DNA of 64,000 bases from Schleiferilactobacillus perolens DSM 12744 (GTDB taxonomy: Bacteria; Bacillota; Bacilli; Lactobacillales; Lactobacillaceae). The translations under genes were made by a program, and so were the position numbers. Positions 15,977 to 24,232 of the stretch are shown here, one piece after another (within the stretch, counting starts at the first letter, position 1; every line of letters begins with the position of its first letter). The notes beneath the pieces are model-generated. The model made no database searches. It was not told where the DNA came from and saw only the letters and a program-made list of their open reading frames with translations. Location of the stretch: NCBI RefSeq assembly GCF_001435585.1, contig NZ_AZEC01000005.1, positions 228,154 to 292,153 on the forward strand, given 5' to 3'.

Positions 15977-16109
15977 GGAGCTGCCTTAGTTTTGGCAGCT
16001 CCATTTTTGCGACATCAGACCTGAAGTCTAAATGCGATTAGGCATTTAACTCCAGAGCTGATGTCTTAAGACTACTTCCGTTAGTCAAAAGACATCACCT
16101 CCTTTGTTC
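15972..16109 (-). ncRNA. Candidate short structured transcript with strong ribosome binding site
   Basis: A minus-strand promoter (16116-16145) should start RNA near 16109; the two-way terminator at 15977-16008 should end it after about 135 bases. The RNA begins with AAAGGAGGTGAT, a full 12-base complement of the 16S rRNA 3' end. Segment A (GATGTCTT, 16089-16096) pairs with B (AAGACATC, 16060-16067), enclosing an inner GACTA/TAGTC stem. B extended (GACATCAG) instead pairs with C (CTGATGTC, 16011-16018). A:B and B:C exclude each other. Coding options are only MSFD from ATG or a 16-residue peptide from TTG (16038-16088). It may be a regulatory RNA, a leader, or a mini gene. Confidence 0.45.
15977..16008. 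terminator. Terminator, works on both strands
   Basis: GGAGCTGCC and GGCAGCTCC form a 9-bp stem with an eight-base loop. On + it is followed by ATTTTT; on the minus strand by TTATTTTTT, so it can also end the minus-strand mini transcript to its right. Confidence 0.85.
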
Positions 16110-16115
16110 AAATGA

Positions 16116-16145
16116 ATAATAACACCGTTGTTCATTCAGTGTCAA
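16116..16145 (-). promoter_or_regulatory. Strong minus-strand promoter
   Basis: TTGACA (16145-16140), 18 bases, TATTAT (16121-16116). An imperfect inverted repeat around AACA-CCG-TTGTT lies in the spacer and -10, and could be an operator. Confidence 0.7.
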
Positions 16146-16157
16146 CTGTTATGCAAA

Positions 16158-16200
16158 ACCGCAGAAACACCCTAAAAAATAGAGTGCTTCTGCGGTTTTT
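16158..16200. terminator. Terminator of the 146-residue minus-strand gene
   Basis: ACCGCAGAA and TTCTGCGGT pair, extended by CAC/GTG, with T-runs on both strands. On the minus strand it follows the stop of the gene at 16257 by about 60 bases. Confidence 0.75.
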
Positions 16201-16256
16201 GAGTGGCCACTGAGGTCCCGTGTTGTAATGGAATAATGACTTCATGAGGATCGAGA

Positions 16257-16697
16257 CTACATCGCGACACCGTTAATTCCTTCTAAAGTTTCATCAATCC
16301 GTTCTTTAACTTCTGTGAGTTCTGAGAATGCTGATTGCAGAGTGGTTTGGCAACACGAATTTTGCATCCAGTTAATGGCTTGTTGGGCAGTGCATACCTC
16401 GTTATAGTAGTTACGCATTTCGGCCAGCAAGGTGCGGTGCAGTTTCATAAATTCGGCTGGGGCAGGAGTTGTGCCGATTCGCTCCAAGAAAAGGTGGAAC
16501 TGTTCGCAGTTCTGATGCCAATAGCCAGCGAGGTCTTTCAAGTTCTCAGAGGCCAAGCAACGACCGCGGGTTATTTTTTGGACTGTCCGTTTATATTCTC
16601 CAAAGACATCATCGAACATCGTGAAGCGGGCCAGAATCTTGTTGAGGGTCAGGGCGTATTCTTTCTCAAAACGGGTTTCCTTCATCTTTTCTCTCAT
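16257..16697 (-). CDS. Helical hypothetical protein
   Basis: 146 residues; ATG with AGGTGA seven bases upstream. Nearly all helix, with several Cys (TRGRCLAS, YWHQNCEQF, NEVCTAQQ, NSCCQTTLQS). Mostly hydrophilic, no membrane segment, no recognised domain. It stands alone with its own terminator. Confidence 0.65.
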   Translation of the reverse strand: MREKMKETRFEKEYALTLNKILARFTMFDDVFGEYKRTVQKITRGRCLASENLKDLAGYWHQNCEQFHLFLERIGTTPAPAEFMKLHRTLLAEMRNYYNEVCTAQQAINWMQNSCCQTTLQSAFSELTEVKERIDETLEGINGVAM

Positions 16698-16784
16698 GAC
16701 TATTCACCTATTTCTTTTCGTCCAGAGTGACAGGCAACAAGGAAAAATATTTCTCAAAAACATCGTACCATTGGATGTACTAAT

Positions 16785-16842
16785 GGTCAACATAAGTTTT
16801 TACTTATTTTAGAAGAACAGTCGTTTTTTTATTATGTTGACC
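16785..16842. repeat. 11-bp perfect inverted repeat in a divergent intergenic region
   Basis: GGTCAACATAA (16785-16795) and TTATGTTGACC (16832-16842) lie 36 bases apart between the minus-strand gene ending its 5' side at 16697 and the + gene at 16942. The rest of this 244-base gap shows no gene. Confidence 0.6.
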
Positions 16843-16941
16843 TGTTGTAAAAAGTGATCCAAACGGATTTTACCTGCATCGCAGGGAGGGGCTGTGCCAT
16901 AATAGAGGCAGGAGAAATGTCAGGATGGGAGGCGAGCAGGG

Positions 16942-17328
16942 ATGGTGACTTGGCATTTATTTATTATCAAAGCGTCATTTCCACCACGACGTATCGCACA
17001 TTTTTTAACGCAGGTCCATTCGCACCGCACACTTTTGGGGATGCCGGTACAGCGGTTGCATATTGATGGGGATACAGCGGATATGGTGAGTGCGACGATT
17101 TGTTTCACACCGCCAGCGCCATTGATTCCTGGCCAAGTTCAGCAACTTGCTCGGACGATTTACGCTTTAATCATGGTTGGCGACAAATTAGAGTTGGTAA
17201 AGATGGCGCCGATTATGATCGCGCCGGTACAGCAATTAGGAATCGAGATCCACACATACCCAGAGCACGTGTTTGATATCACGCTGGGGTTGACCTACGA
17301 TGCTGCGGTGGCACAGAGAAAGGGATAA
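16942..17328 (+). CDS. Hypothetical protein upstream of prmA
   Basis: 128 residues. The ATG has a modest GCAGGG upstream; the GTG at the next codon is also possible. The product alternates beta strands and helices (VQRLHIDGDTADMVSAT, LARTIYALIMVGDKLEL) and looks like a small cytosolic domain. It ends seven bases before prmA, so the two form an operon. I cannot assign a family; the link with prmA hints at translation or a housekeeping role, which is inference. Confidence 0.6.
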   Translation: MVTWHLFIIKASFPPRRIAHFLTQVHSHRTLLGMPVQRLHIDGDTADMVSATICFTPPAPLIPGQVQQLARTIYALIMVGDKLELVKMAPIMIAPVQQLGIEIHTYPEHVFDITLGLTYDAAVAQRKG

Positions 17329-17335
17329 AAGAACG

Positions 17336-18286
17336 ATGAACTGGTTTAAAGTGACAGTGGAAACAACAACAGAGGCGGTGGCCGCCGTGAGCGAGATTTT
17401 GCTGGCAAATGGCGCGAACGGCGTGGAAGTGGCTGACGCGGCCGATACCACGCATATCAAAGCCCGGTTCAAAGACCAAATATATGATTGGCAAGACATT
17501 CCCCACCGGCATACTGGTGCGGCAGTCACAGCTTATTATCCGGTGAATTCAAACAACGTGGCACTGGTCGCTAAAATTCGCCAACAAGTCACGCAATTAC
17601 CCGCTGCCGGATTTTCACCGGATGCTGCGGGGATCGTGGACACAGCCGTCATAGCGGATGAAGATTGGTCGGTGAATTGGCGGCAATATTATCATCCGGT
17701 TCGGGTCACCCGGTTTTTGACCGTGGTGCCTGAATGGACACAGTATAAACCCGGTCAAGATGAACATATTATTCGTATGAATCCCGGAGAAGCATTCGGT
17801 ACCGGCACGCATCCGACCACTCAGATCGCCTTAGCGTTATTGGAACAAACATTGCGTGGTGGCGAGACAGTCATCGACGTGGGCACTGGATCAGGCATCT
17901 TGAGTATTGCCGCCGCCGAAATGGGTGCGGTCAAAATCACCGGCACGGATGTGGATGAACGTGCTCTAGCCGTGGCGAGAAAAAATATTCAGCTCAATCC
18001 AGCTGCGGCAAAAGTTCAGCTGCAGACGGCCAACTTATTGGCTGATTTTGCCGGTCGAGCTGATATCATATTGGCTAATATCTTGACAGAAGTGCTTGTC
18101 CCCTTAATTCCCCAGCTAGACGCACATTTAGCGGCCAATGGCGCAGTGATTCTGGCCGGTATTTACAAAGATAAAATGGATGTCATCGCGCAATCTTTGA
18201 AAGCGTCTGGTTTTGCGGTGACTCAGGTGTTAACTGATCAGGAGTGGTTTGGCGTCGTCGCCAAGCGGGAAAGCGAGCTGCAGTAA
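17336..18286 (+). CDS. prmA: Ribosomal protein L11 methyltransferase
   Basis: 316 residues from ATG (MNWFKVTVETT) with GAGAAAGGGA upstream; the longer frame lacks family likeness. PrmA methylates Lys and the N-terminus of ribosomal protein L11 using SAM. The N-terminal substrate-recognition domain (1-~120) is followed by a short linker, PGEAFGTGTHPTT, and the Rossmann SAM-binding motif VIDVGTGSGILSIAA, with ANILTEVLVPL as the NPP-like catalytic region. Length fits the family. A GC-rich palindromic element follows the gene. Confidence 0.95.
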   Translation: MNWFKVTVETTTEAVAAVSEILLANGANGVEVADAADTTHIKARFKDQIYDWQDIPHRHTGAAVTAYYPVNSNNVALVAKIRQQVTQLPAAGFSPDAAGIVDTAVIADEDWSVNWRQYYHPVRVTRFLTVVPEWTQYKPGQDEHIIRMNPGEAFGTGTHPTTQIALALLEQTLRGGETVIDVGTGSGILSIAAAEMGAVKITGTDVDERALAVARKNIQLNPAAAKVQLQTANLLADFAGRADIILANILTEVLVPLIPQLDAHLAANGAVILAGIYKDKMDVIAQSLKASGFAVTQVLTDQEWFGVVAKRESELQ

Positions 18287-18297
18287 CGTCCTCTGAT

Positions 18298-18460
18298 AAA
18301 CGGGCTGCGCCGACCAGGGGCTCCGCTTTTAGTTTTATTAAACGGGCTGCGCGCCCCAGGCCCCTCGCGCTAAGCCCATCCTGGTCAAAATCCCCAAGAC
18401 CGGGGGATTTATGCCCAGGCTGTTCTTAGCGGTCGGGGCCTAGCCGGGGCGCTCCGCCCT
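18298..18460. repeat. GC-rich palindromic element, copy 1
   Basis: AAACGGGCTGCGC occurs twice (18298-18310 and 18340-18352). From 18343 to 18460 the sequence forms a long nested hairpin: GCGCCCC/GGGGCGC, GGCCCC/GGGGCC, GCTAAG/CTTAGC, CCTGG/CCAGG and AAATCCCC/GGGGATTT. Outer parts resemble the element at 33420-33540: CGACCAG near the left end, and AGCGGTCGG then CTCCGCCCTCT near the right end. Probably a mobile or repetitive palindromic unit, here after prmA where it may also end transcription. Confidence 0.65.
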
Positions 18461-18537
18461 CTGTGCAAGCTTTTCCAGTGGAACTGATTATGCTATGATA
18501 TTGCCATGTTAAATGTAAATGGATGGATGCGTGAATA

Positions 18538-18882
18538 TTGGGATTTTTGAAAAAGTTATGGGCCCGTCCCTGGTGCCGTTTTGTACTTGCCGCGATCGTC
18601 ATCGTCGGTTTATTACCACTGCTCTTTTCGGTTTTACACATTGCCACGGTGCAACGCATCTGGTGGCTCTTTATACTGCTCAACAGTCTTTTTGCTTTCT
18701 TGGGCGGCATTTATCTTCAACACACCCGGGCGAGCGGCTGGTGGATCCTCGTCCCGGCGGCGATTTTCGCACTGTTAGTATTATGGCGGTATGCCGATTA
18801 CAACTATTGGTTTTGTGCGATCTACCTTTGTCTCGGATTTTGGGGCTTAGGCTGGGGGCAAACCAGTAAACAAGTCTCTTAA
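18538..18882 (+). CDS. Small membrane protein upstream of rel
   Basis: 114 residues from TTG (MGFLKKLWARPWCRF) with GGATGG eleven bases upstream; the start is not certain. Four hydrophobic helices (residues ~14-34, 39-60, 65-84, 88-106). No family recognised. A TATGAT box lies at 18494. It ends 158 bases before rel. Confidence 0.6.
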   Translation: MGFLKKLWARPWCRFVLAAIVIVGLLPLLFSVLHIATVQRIWWLFILLNSLFAFLGGIYLQHTRASGWWILVPAAIFALLVLWRYADYNYWFCAIYLCLGFWGLGWGQTSKQVS

Positions 18883-19040
18883 CAATTTCCGTTCTGTTAA
18901 ATTCTTGTAGTTTTATCATTTTTCTGGCAAAATATAGGGAATGGATGGCACGCGTCTCCGGATGGGTGCTTTTCTTCACATTGAGGTGTTGAATTGGCTG
19001 CTGCCAGATGGCCGGCCGATTCAGAAAGGGGTTTTGACAC

Positions 19041-21275
19041 ATGCCCAAAGAGCGTGAATTTACCGCTGATGATGTCTTTGCAATTTGTCATGAATATATG
19101 AATGATGACCATTTGGCGATGGTTAAAAAAGCTTATGAATTTGCGGCTTATGTCCATAAAGAGCAAAAGCGCCAATCAGGTGAACCGTACATTATCCATC
19201 CCATTCAAGTCGCGGGTATTCTGGCAGAGTTAAAGATGGATCCCGAAACCGTCGCGTCGGGTTTTTTGCATGATGTCGTTGAAGACACTAATGTGACCCT
19301 CGGTGATGTGGAAGAGCTGTTTGGTCACGATGTCGCCATCATTGTGGATGGCGTCACCAAGTTAGGCAAAATCAAATATCTTTCTCATCAAGAACAGTTA
19401 GCAGAAAATCACCGCAAGATGCTTTTGGCAATGGCCAAGGATCTTCGGGTGATCATGGTTAAGCTGGCTGACCGGTTGCATAATATGCGCACATTGAAAC
19501 ATTTACGCCCAGATAAGCAACGGCGAATCGCTAATGAAACATTGGAAATTTATGCACCATTAGCTGATCGACTAGGTATTTCTCGGGTGAAATGGGAACT
19601 AGAAGACAGTTCACTGCACTATCTCAATCCCCAGCAGTATTACCGCATTGTTCACCTGATGAACTCAAAGCGGGGGGAACGGGAGAAGTATATTCAAAAT
19701 GCGATTGTGGAAATTAAGAAAACCATCGCAGATTTGAATCTACATTATGAAATCTACGGCCGGCCCAAGCATATTTATTCGATTTATAAAAAGATGCGGG
19801 ATCAGCACAAACAATTTGACGAGCTGTATGATTTACTAGCCATTCGGGTGATCGTCCCGTCCATTAAAGATTGTTACGCTGTCCTCGGGGCCATTCACTC
19901 TAAGTGGAAGCCCATGCCTGGCCGGTTCAAAGACTATATTGCACTGCCCAAGGCCAACGGTTATCAATCTTTGCATACGACTGTGATTGGTCCCCAAGGC
20001 AAGCCTTTGGAAGTGCAGATTCGTACAGAAGAGATGCACCATGTCGCTGAATTCGGGGTCGCGGCCCATTGGGCATACAAGGAGGGCGACAAGAGTCCTG
20101 TGCACCTTGATCGCAATGGCCAAAAGCTCGATATTTTCCGCGAAATCTTGGAAATCCAAGATGAGAGTCATGACGCAGAAGGGTTTATGGAAAGTGTGAA
20201 GGGGGATATCTTCACTGATCGGGTGTACGTCTTTACACCCCGTGGAGATGTGTACGAATTACCTAAGGGCAGTGTGCCGCTGGACTTTGCATACTTGGTG
20301 CACACTGAGGTCGGTAACCATTCTATCGGGGCCAAGGTCAACGGCAAAATTGTTCCGTTGAATTATCAGCTCAAAAACGGCGACATTGTCGAAATGCTGA
20401 CGGCCACCAATGCAAAGCCCAGTCAAGACTGGGTCAACATGGTGCAAACATCCCGAGCACGGAACAAAATTCGCCGGTTCTTCAAGCAGCAAGACAAAGA
20501 AGATAACATTGAAAAGGGGCATGACCTGCTGGAACACCAGTTGTTGGACAATGGTTATGTGCCGAAGGATTTCTTAGCCAATAAGAGTCTGATGAGCACC
20601 ATATTGGATAAATTCAATTTTGGTACCGAAGATGAACTGTTTGCAGCGGTGGGCTACGGTGAGCTCTCTGCACTGATCGTGACCAACCGACTGACTGAAA
20701 AGACACGGCGGGAGAAGGAAGAGGCGGCCCAGAAGGAACGGGAAAAAGCAATTCTAGATGCCAATCAGAAAGTCACCACCATGACTACCAAGGACAACGC
20801 GCCGCGGATGAAGATCAAGCACGAGAACGGCGTGGTGATTCAGGGTGTCGATAACATGCTGATTCATTTGGCAAAATGCTGTAATCCAGTTCCTGGTGAT
20901 GAAATTGTGGGTTACGTCACGAAGGGGCGTGGGGTGACGATTCACCGTGCGGATTGCCCCAACGTGCAATCTGCACGGAGCATTCCAGGACGTCTGATTG
21001 ATGTGGAATGGGAAGACATGTCGGACGCGTCCATGTCTTATAACGCCGATCTGGAGATTTATGGGTATAATCGGAATGGACTATTAAACGATGTGTTACA
21101 GGTACTTAATTCTCAAACCAAGAACTTGAATAACATCAATGGTCGCGTGGACCATAATAAGATGGCTGATATTCATGTGACAGTGGGCGTCAGCAATGCG
21201 GCCCACCTGGAGCGAATGATTAGCAGTATTAAGAATGTGCCCGATGTCTATGAAGTGAAGCGGGCACAAGGCTAG
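19041..21275 (+). CDS. rel: Bifunctional (p)ppGpp synthetase/hydrolase Rel
   Basis: 744 residues. Rel makes and degrades (p)ppGpp in the stringent response at the ribosome. Order: HD hydrolase domain (residues ~25-180) with intact HDVVEDT; synthetase domain (~210-330) with GRFKDYIALPKANGYQSLHT; TGS (~390-450); helical and Cys-containing region (KCCNPVPGDEIVGYV); ACT domain at the C-terminus. The RxKD form of the synthetase loop and the full HD motif both indicate a bifunctional enzyme. Followed nine bases later by dtd in the usual Firmicute order. Confidence 0.97.
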   Translation: MPKEREFTADDVFAICHEYMNDDHLAMVKKAYEFAAYVHKEQKRQSGEPYIIHPIQVAGILAELKMDPETVASGFLHDVVEDTNVTLGDVEELFGHDVAIIVDGVTKLGKIKYLSHQEQLAENHRKMLLAMAKDLRVIMVKLADRLHNMRTLKHLRPDKQRRIANETLEIYAPLADRLGISRVKWELEDSSLHYLNPQQYYRIVHLMNSKRGEREKYIQNAIVEIKKTIADLNLHYEIYGRPKHIYSIYKKMRDQHKQFDELYDLLAIRVIVPSIKDCYAVLGAIHSKWKPMPGRFKDYIALPKANGYQSLHTTVIGPQGKPLEVQIRTEEMHHVAEFGVAAHWAYKEGDKSPVHLDRNGQKLDIFREILEIQDESHDAEGFMESVKGDIFTDRVYVFTPRGDVYELPKGSVPLDFAYLVHTEVGNHSIGAKVNGKIVPLNYQLKNGDIVEMLTATNAKPSQDWVNMVQTSRARNKIRRFFKQQDKEDNIEKGHDLLEHQLLDNGYVPKDFLANKSLMSTILDKFNFGTEDELFAAVGYGELSALIVTNRLTEKTRREKEEAAQKEREKAILDANQKVTTMTTKDNAPRMKIKHENGVVIQGVDNMLIHLAKCCNPVPGDEIVGYVTKGRGVTIHRADCPNVQSARSIPGRLIDVEWEDMSDASMSYNADLEIYGYNRNGLLNDVLQVLNSQTKNLNNINGRVDHNKMADIHVTVGVSNAAHLERMISSIKNVPDVYEVKRAQG

Positions 21276-21284
21276 GAGGAAAGC

Positions 21285-21737
21285 ATGAGAATTGTAGTGC
21301 AACGGGTCTCTGAGGCAGCCGTGGCGATTGCTGACAAGACAGTGGGCACCATTGGTCGCGGGTTCATGATTTTAGTGGGTGTCGGTCCCACTGATACCCA
21401 ACGGGATGTGGATTATTTAGTACGCAAAGTGGCTAAACTACGTGTTTTTAGCGATGATCAGGGTAAAATGAATTTAGATCTGGCGGCAGTCAATGGTCAG
21501 GTTCTTTCCATCTCTCAATTCACGCTGTATGCCGATACTGCGCATGGTAATCGACCGGGCTTTTCCCAAGCGGCTTCCCCTGAATTGGGCCAACGGCTTT
21601 ATGAATCATTCAACGACGGCCTGCGACAGGCCGGCATTACGGTCGCCACCGGTGAGTTTGGGGCGGATATGGCTGTTTCCCTCATCAACGATGGACCCGT
21701 GACGATACTTTATGACACAGAAGAAGAAGGACGGTAA
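21285..21737 (+). CDS. dtd: D-aminoacyl-tRNA deacylase
   Basis: 150 residues, ATG with AGGAGG seven bases upstream. Dtd frees tRNA from D-amino acids and glycine. Catalytic and cross-subunit motifs are present: [20 protein letters not shown] and SLINDGPVT, with GEFGADM between. Normal length. Stop overlaps the next start (TAATG). Confidence 0.95.
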   Translation: MRIVVQRVSEAAVAIADKTVGTIGRGFMILVGVGPTDTQRDVDYLVRKVAKLRVFSDDQGKMNLDLAAVNGQVLSISQFTLYADTAHGNRPGFSQAASPELGQRLYESFNDGLRQAGITVATGEFGADMAVSLINDGPVTILYDTEEEGR

Positions 21738-22411
21738 TGATGGCAGACTTTCATTTTATCAACGCAATTTGGGATTTTGATGGCACTTTGTTTGATACGT
21801 ATCCGGCAATGTTGCGGGCACTTCAGGAAACCCTTCAAGAATTTGGTGACAAAACTGATAGTGACGCGCTCTACAAAGAAATCAAGACGACTTCGATTGG
21901 TGATGTGCTGAAGTCTTATGCGGAGCAGCATAATATTGATTTGCAGGCATTGCATGAACGGATGGATGTTCTGGAGAAAAAGTATCAGCCAGAGACGCCT
22001 ACTGCGTATCCCCATGCTCGAGAAATTTTGCAATTGGTGAGTGATCATGGTGCGAACTTCCTGTGGACTCATCGCGACCGGTCTGCTCTGTCATTTTTAA
22101 CCACGGAGGGGATGTCTGAATTGTTCACCGGAATCGTCACGGCTAGTGATCGCTTTCCCCGTAAGCCGGATCCTAAGGCGATCAATGCTTTTATTGCCCA
22201 TTATGGTTTAGATCCGGCGGTGACGGTAATGATCGGAGATCGGCCCATCGATGTGGAAGCCGGTAAGAATGCCGGTGTGCATACAATTTTCTTTGATGTG
22301 GATGGCTTTGGTGACAGCAGCAATGCTGATGCCGTGGTGTCCGATCTTGGTCAAATTCAAAACTATTTCCTGGATCAGGGCAAGGGTGAAACCGATGAGG
22401 GCACCTATTGA
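21737..22411 (+). CDS. HAD-superfamily hydrolase
   Basis: 224 residues, with a second ATG one codon in. HAD motif I is WDFDGTLFDT, motif II likely in LWTHRDRS, motif III Lys in RFPRKPDPKA and motif IV in MIGDRPIDVEAGKNAG. The cap is helical, as in phosphoglycolate-phosphatase-like enzymes. It probably removes phosphate from a small metabolite; the substrate is unknown. It ends the rel-dtd operon. Confidence 0.85.
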   Translation: MMADFHFINAIWDFDGTLFDTYPAMLRALQETLQEFGDKTDSDALYKEIKTTSIGDVLKSYAEQHNIDLQALHERMDVLEKKYQPETPTAYPHAREILQLVSDHGANFLWTHRDRSALSFLTTEGMSELFTGIVTASDRFPRKPDPKAINAFIAHYGLDPAVTVMIGDRPIDVEAGKNAGVHTIFFDVDGFGDSSNADAVVSDLGQIQNYFLDQGKGETDEGTY

Positions 22412-22433
22412 TTGATTTGATGTAAGTCTGCCT

Positions 22434-22485
22434 AAAACACAAAGTGCCTGCCGATAGATTGCTGTCGGCAGGCACTTTGTGTTTT
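22434..22485. terminator. Bidirectional terminator
   Basis: About 20 bp of near-perfect inverted repeat: AAAACACAAAGTGCCTGCCG pairs with CGGCAGGCACTTTGTGTTTT. It separates the convergent HAD and amidase genes. Confidence 0.9.
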
Positions 22486-22502
22486 GTATTTTTAGCTAGC
22501 GT

Positions 22503-23834
22503 TTATTGGAAATAGTTGAGCAGTCCCTGGGTGACCCCATTGGCGATTTTCTGTTGATACGCGGTGGAACGAATATCTGAGAAATCTTTGTCGTTGTTGA
22601 TATAGCCTAATTCAAGCAAGATCGACGGTTGGGTATTATCTCGCAACACTTGGAAATTGCCGAACTCAACGCCCTTATTGGTCAATGGCAGCACGTTACC
22701 GAGACTGGCCGAGAGAGTTTTGGCGAGCCGGATGTCCTTGCTGGTACTGTAATAGTAAGCGGTAAAGCCGCTGGCTTGATTGGGTGAAGGGGACGAGTCA
22801 AAGTGGAAACTGATGTAGGCATCCACACCATCCGCATTAGACAGCTTTGCCCGTGGACTGAGATCGACAAAGGAATCGCTAGTCCGCGTCATAATTACTT
22901 TAGCTCCCGCCGCCCGCAGTTGTGCGGCCACTAATTTGGCCGTAGCCAACGTATAAGTCTTCTCATAGCTCTTGCCATCATTGGCGATTGCCCCGGAGTC
23001 GGAACCACCGTGGCCAGGATCCAGCATAATTGTCGCTTCAGACAACTTGGTCGGTGCAGTTTTAGCAGGTTGATCATTCGCCGATAGACTGACTAACCAG
23101 CTTGGCACATAACCCTTTTTACCATCTTTGGTTTGCACATGGTACCATTGGCCGCTCGTATCGAGATAAGTCAGGGTGGTGTTGGCGGAAAGGGAGGCGA
23201 CAATCGCTGCATTATCGTCTGTGGCATTGCGCAGGTACGCCGTTTGCTTTGTGGTGACCGTCTTAATGGAGGCTTGCGATACTTGCGAAGCATCGCCGCC
23301 ATTTGATTGGACAGTGGTCGCTGTTTCATTGGTGGTCCGCAACGTGTCATTACGCATCCATCCTACTGAGTCATTCACCAGCACCTGACTCCAGCCACCT
23401 GCTTGATACAGGATCGTTACTTTTTCACCAGCCTTGGCTGTCGCGACGATACCCGCGTCGGTAGCCGCTGTTTGGCGAATATTAGCCTCTTCGCTGGTGA
23501 CGATACCCACTTTATTGGTGGCTTGAGATACTTCTGTATTATCCACCAGCCAGCTGGCCACCCAACCAATCCGATTATTGTCCAGGCGAATTTGATACCA
23601 ATCATTGCGACTGGAAAGAATCGTGTATTTTTGTCCTGATTGTACCTGGGCCATGACGTTATATGACAAGCCCGGCCCCTGACGGACGTTCAACACACTG
23701 GCCCGCACGGTAATCATTTGGTAGTTGGCTAAGGCGGTCGTCACACCAGTGGCAGCGCCGACAACGATCACCAAGAGGACGATCAGTGGATATTTTTTGA
23801 TAAAGTGCTGACATTTTTGCCAAAACGTGGCCAA
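22503..23834 (-). CDS. Exported N-acetylmuramoyl-L-alanine amidase with SH3b repeats
   Basis: 443 residues from TTG. The N-terminus has a signal anchor (KYPLIVLLVIVVGAATGVTT). Three bacterial SH3 domains follow (about residues 40-100, 108-168, 188-252; each starts like VLNVRQGPGLSYN or EANIRQTAATDAG), then an Amidase_3 domain with TIMLDPGHGGSDSG, the KTYTLA Glu-equivalent region, ISFHFDSS and LLELGYINNDKD. The zinc enzyme cuts peptide stems from glycan at the cell surface. An amidase at this position beside hisS is common in lactobacilli. Confidence 0.9.
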   Translation of the reverse strand: MATFWQKCQHFIKKYPLIVLLVIVVGAATGVTTALANYQMITVRASVLNVRQGPGLSYNVMAQVQSGQKYTILSSRNDWYQIRLDNNRIGWVASWLVDNTEVSQATNKVGIVTSEEANIRQTAATDAGIVATAKAGEKVTILYQAGGWSQVLVNDSVGWMRNDTLRTTNETATTVQSNGGDASQVSQASIKTVTTKQTAYLRNATDDNAAIVASLSANTTLTYLDTSGQWYHVQTKDGKKGYVPSWLVSLSANDQPAKTAPTKLSEATIMLDPGHGGSDSGAIANDGKSYEKTYTLATAKLVAAQLRAAGAKVIMTRTSDSFVDLSPRAKLSNADGVDAYISFHFDSSPSPNQASGFTAYYYSTSKDIRLAKTLSASLGNVLPLTNKGVEFGNFQVLRDNTQPSILLELGYINNDKDFSDIRSTAYQQKIANGVTQGLLNYFQ

Positions 23835-23924
23835 TATTCCCGCCTGCTTTCAATCATTCGTGCCGAATTCTTGTTTCTGTGCTGTTCCTATTATAGCAAA
23901 CCCGCTTTGTTCTTGACGAAAAAC

Positions 23925-23953
23925 TTGAATCAGAAAATAATATCGTTTACAAT
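23925..23953 (+). promoter_or_regulatory. Promoter of the hisS T-box transcript
   Basis: TTGAAT (23925-23930), 17 bases, TACAAT (23948-23953). An upstream TTGACG lies at 23913 but gives poor spacing. Confidence 0.6.
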
Positions 23954-23959
23954 TCGTCG

Positions 23960-24212
23960 GCCATATTGACAATTGTCCCGCCGTTCCTTACGCTTGTCTT
24001 GATATTAATAAAAGCACACACGGAAACAAAGGATAGGTCGGTACCACAGAGAGAGTTCATTTGCTGAAAGAATTCACTGACTGAAAAGACAGTTTTCGTT
24101 GCTGGGTGATTTTTCACCCCGTTCGCATGAACGTTACCCATAGACAAAAATAAAGGTGGTACCGCGCACAAAGCGCCCTTGTCTTAGACGAGGGCGTTTT
24201 GTGTGCCTTTTT
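23960..24212 (+). promoter_or_regulatory. T-box leader controlling hisS-aspS
   Basis: The T-box sequence AAAGGTGGTACCGCG is at 24152-24166. It precedes a 16-bp terminator stem (GCGCACAAAGCGCCCT with AGGGCGTTTTGTGTGC, 24165-24207) ending in a T-run. The upstream ~190 bases form stems typical of T-box stem I-III. Uncharged tRNA, most likely tRNA-His, should bind and let RNA polymerase pass the terminator. I could not fix the specifier codon with certainty. Confidence 0.9.
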
Positions 24213-24232
24213 ATACAGAAAGGAAGATCCGC

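Noticed and set aside
17236..17529. Minus-strand 97- and 77-residue frames at the prmA start
   Set aside because: Antisense shadows of prmA and its upstream gene.
18506..18550. A 14-residue ORF (MLNVNGWMREYWDF) before the small membrane protein
   Set aside because: No ribosome binding site and no supporting structure; it overlaps the likely TTG start of the next gene. Possible leader peptide but not supportable.
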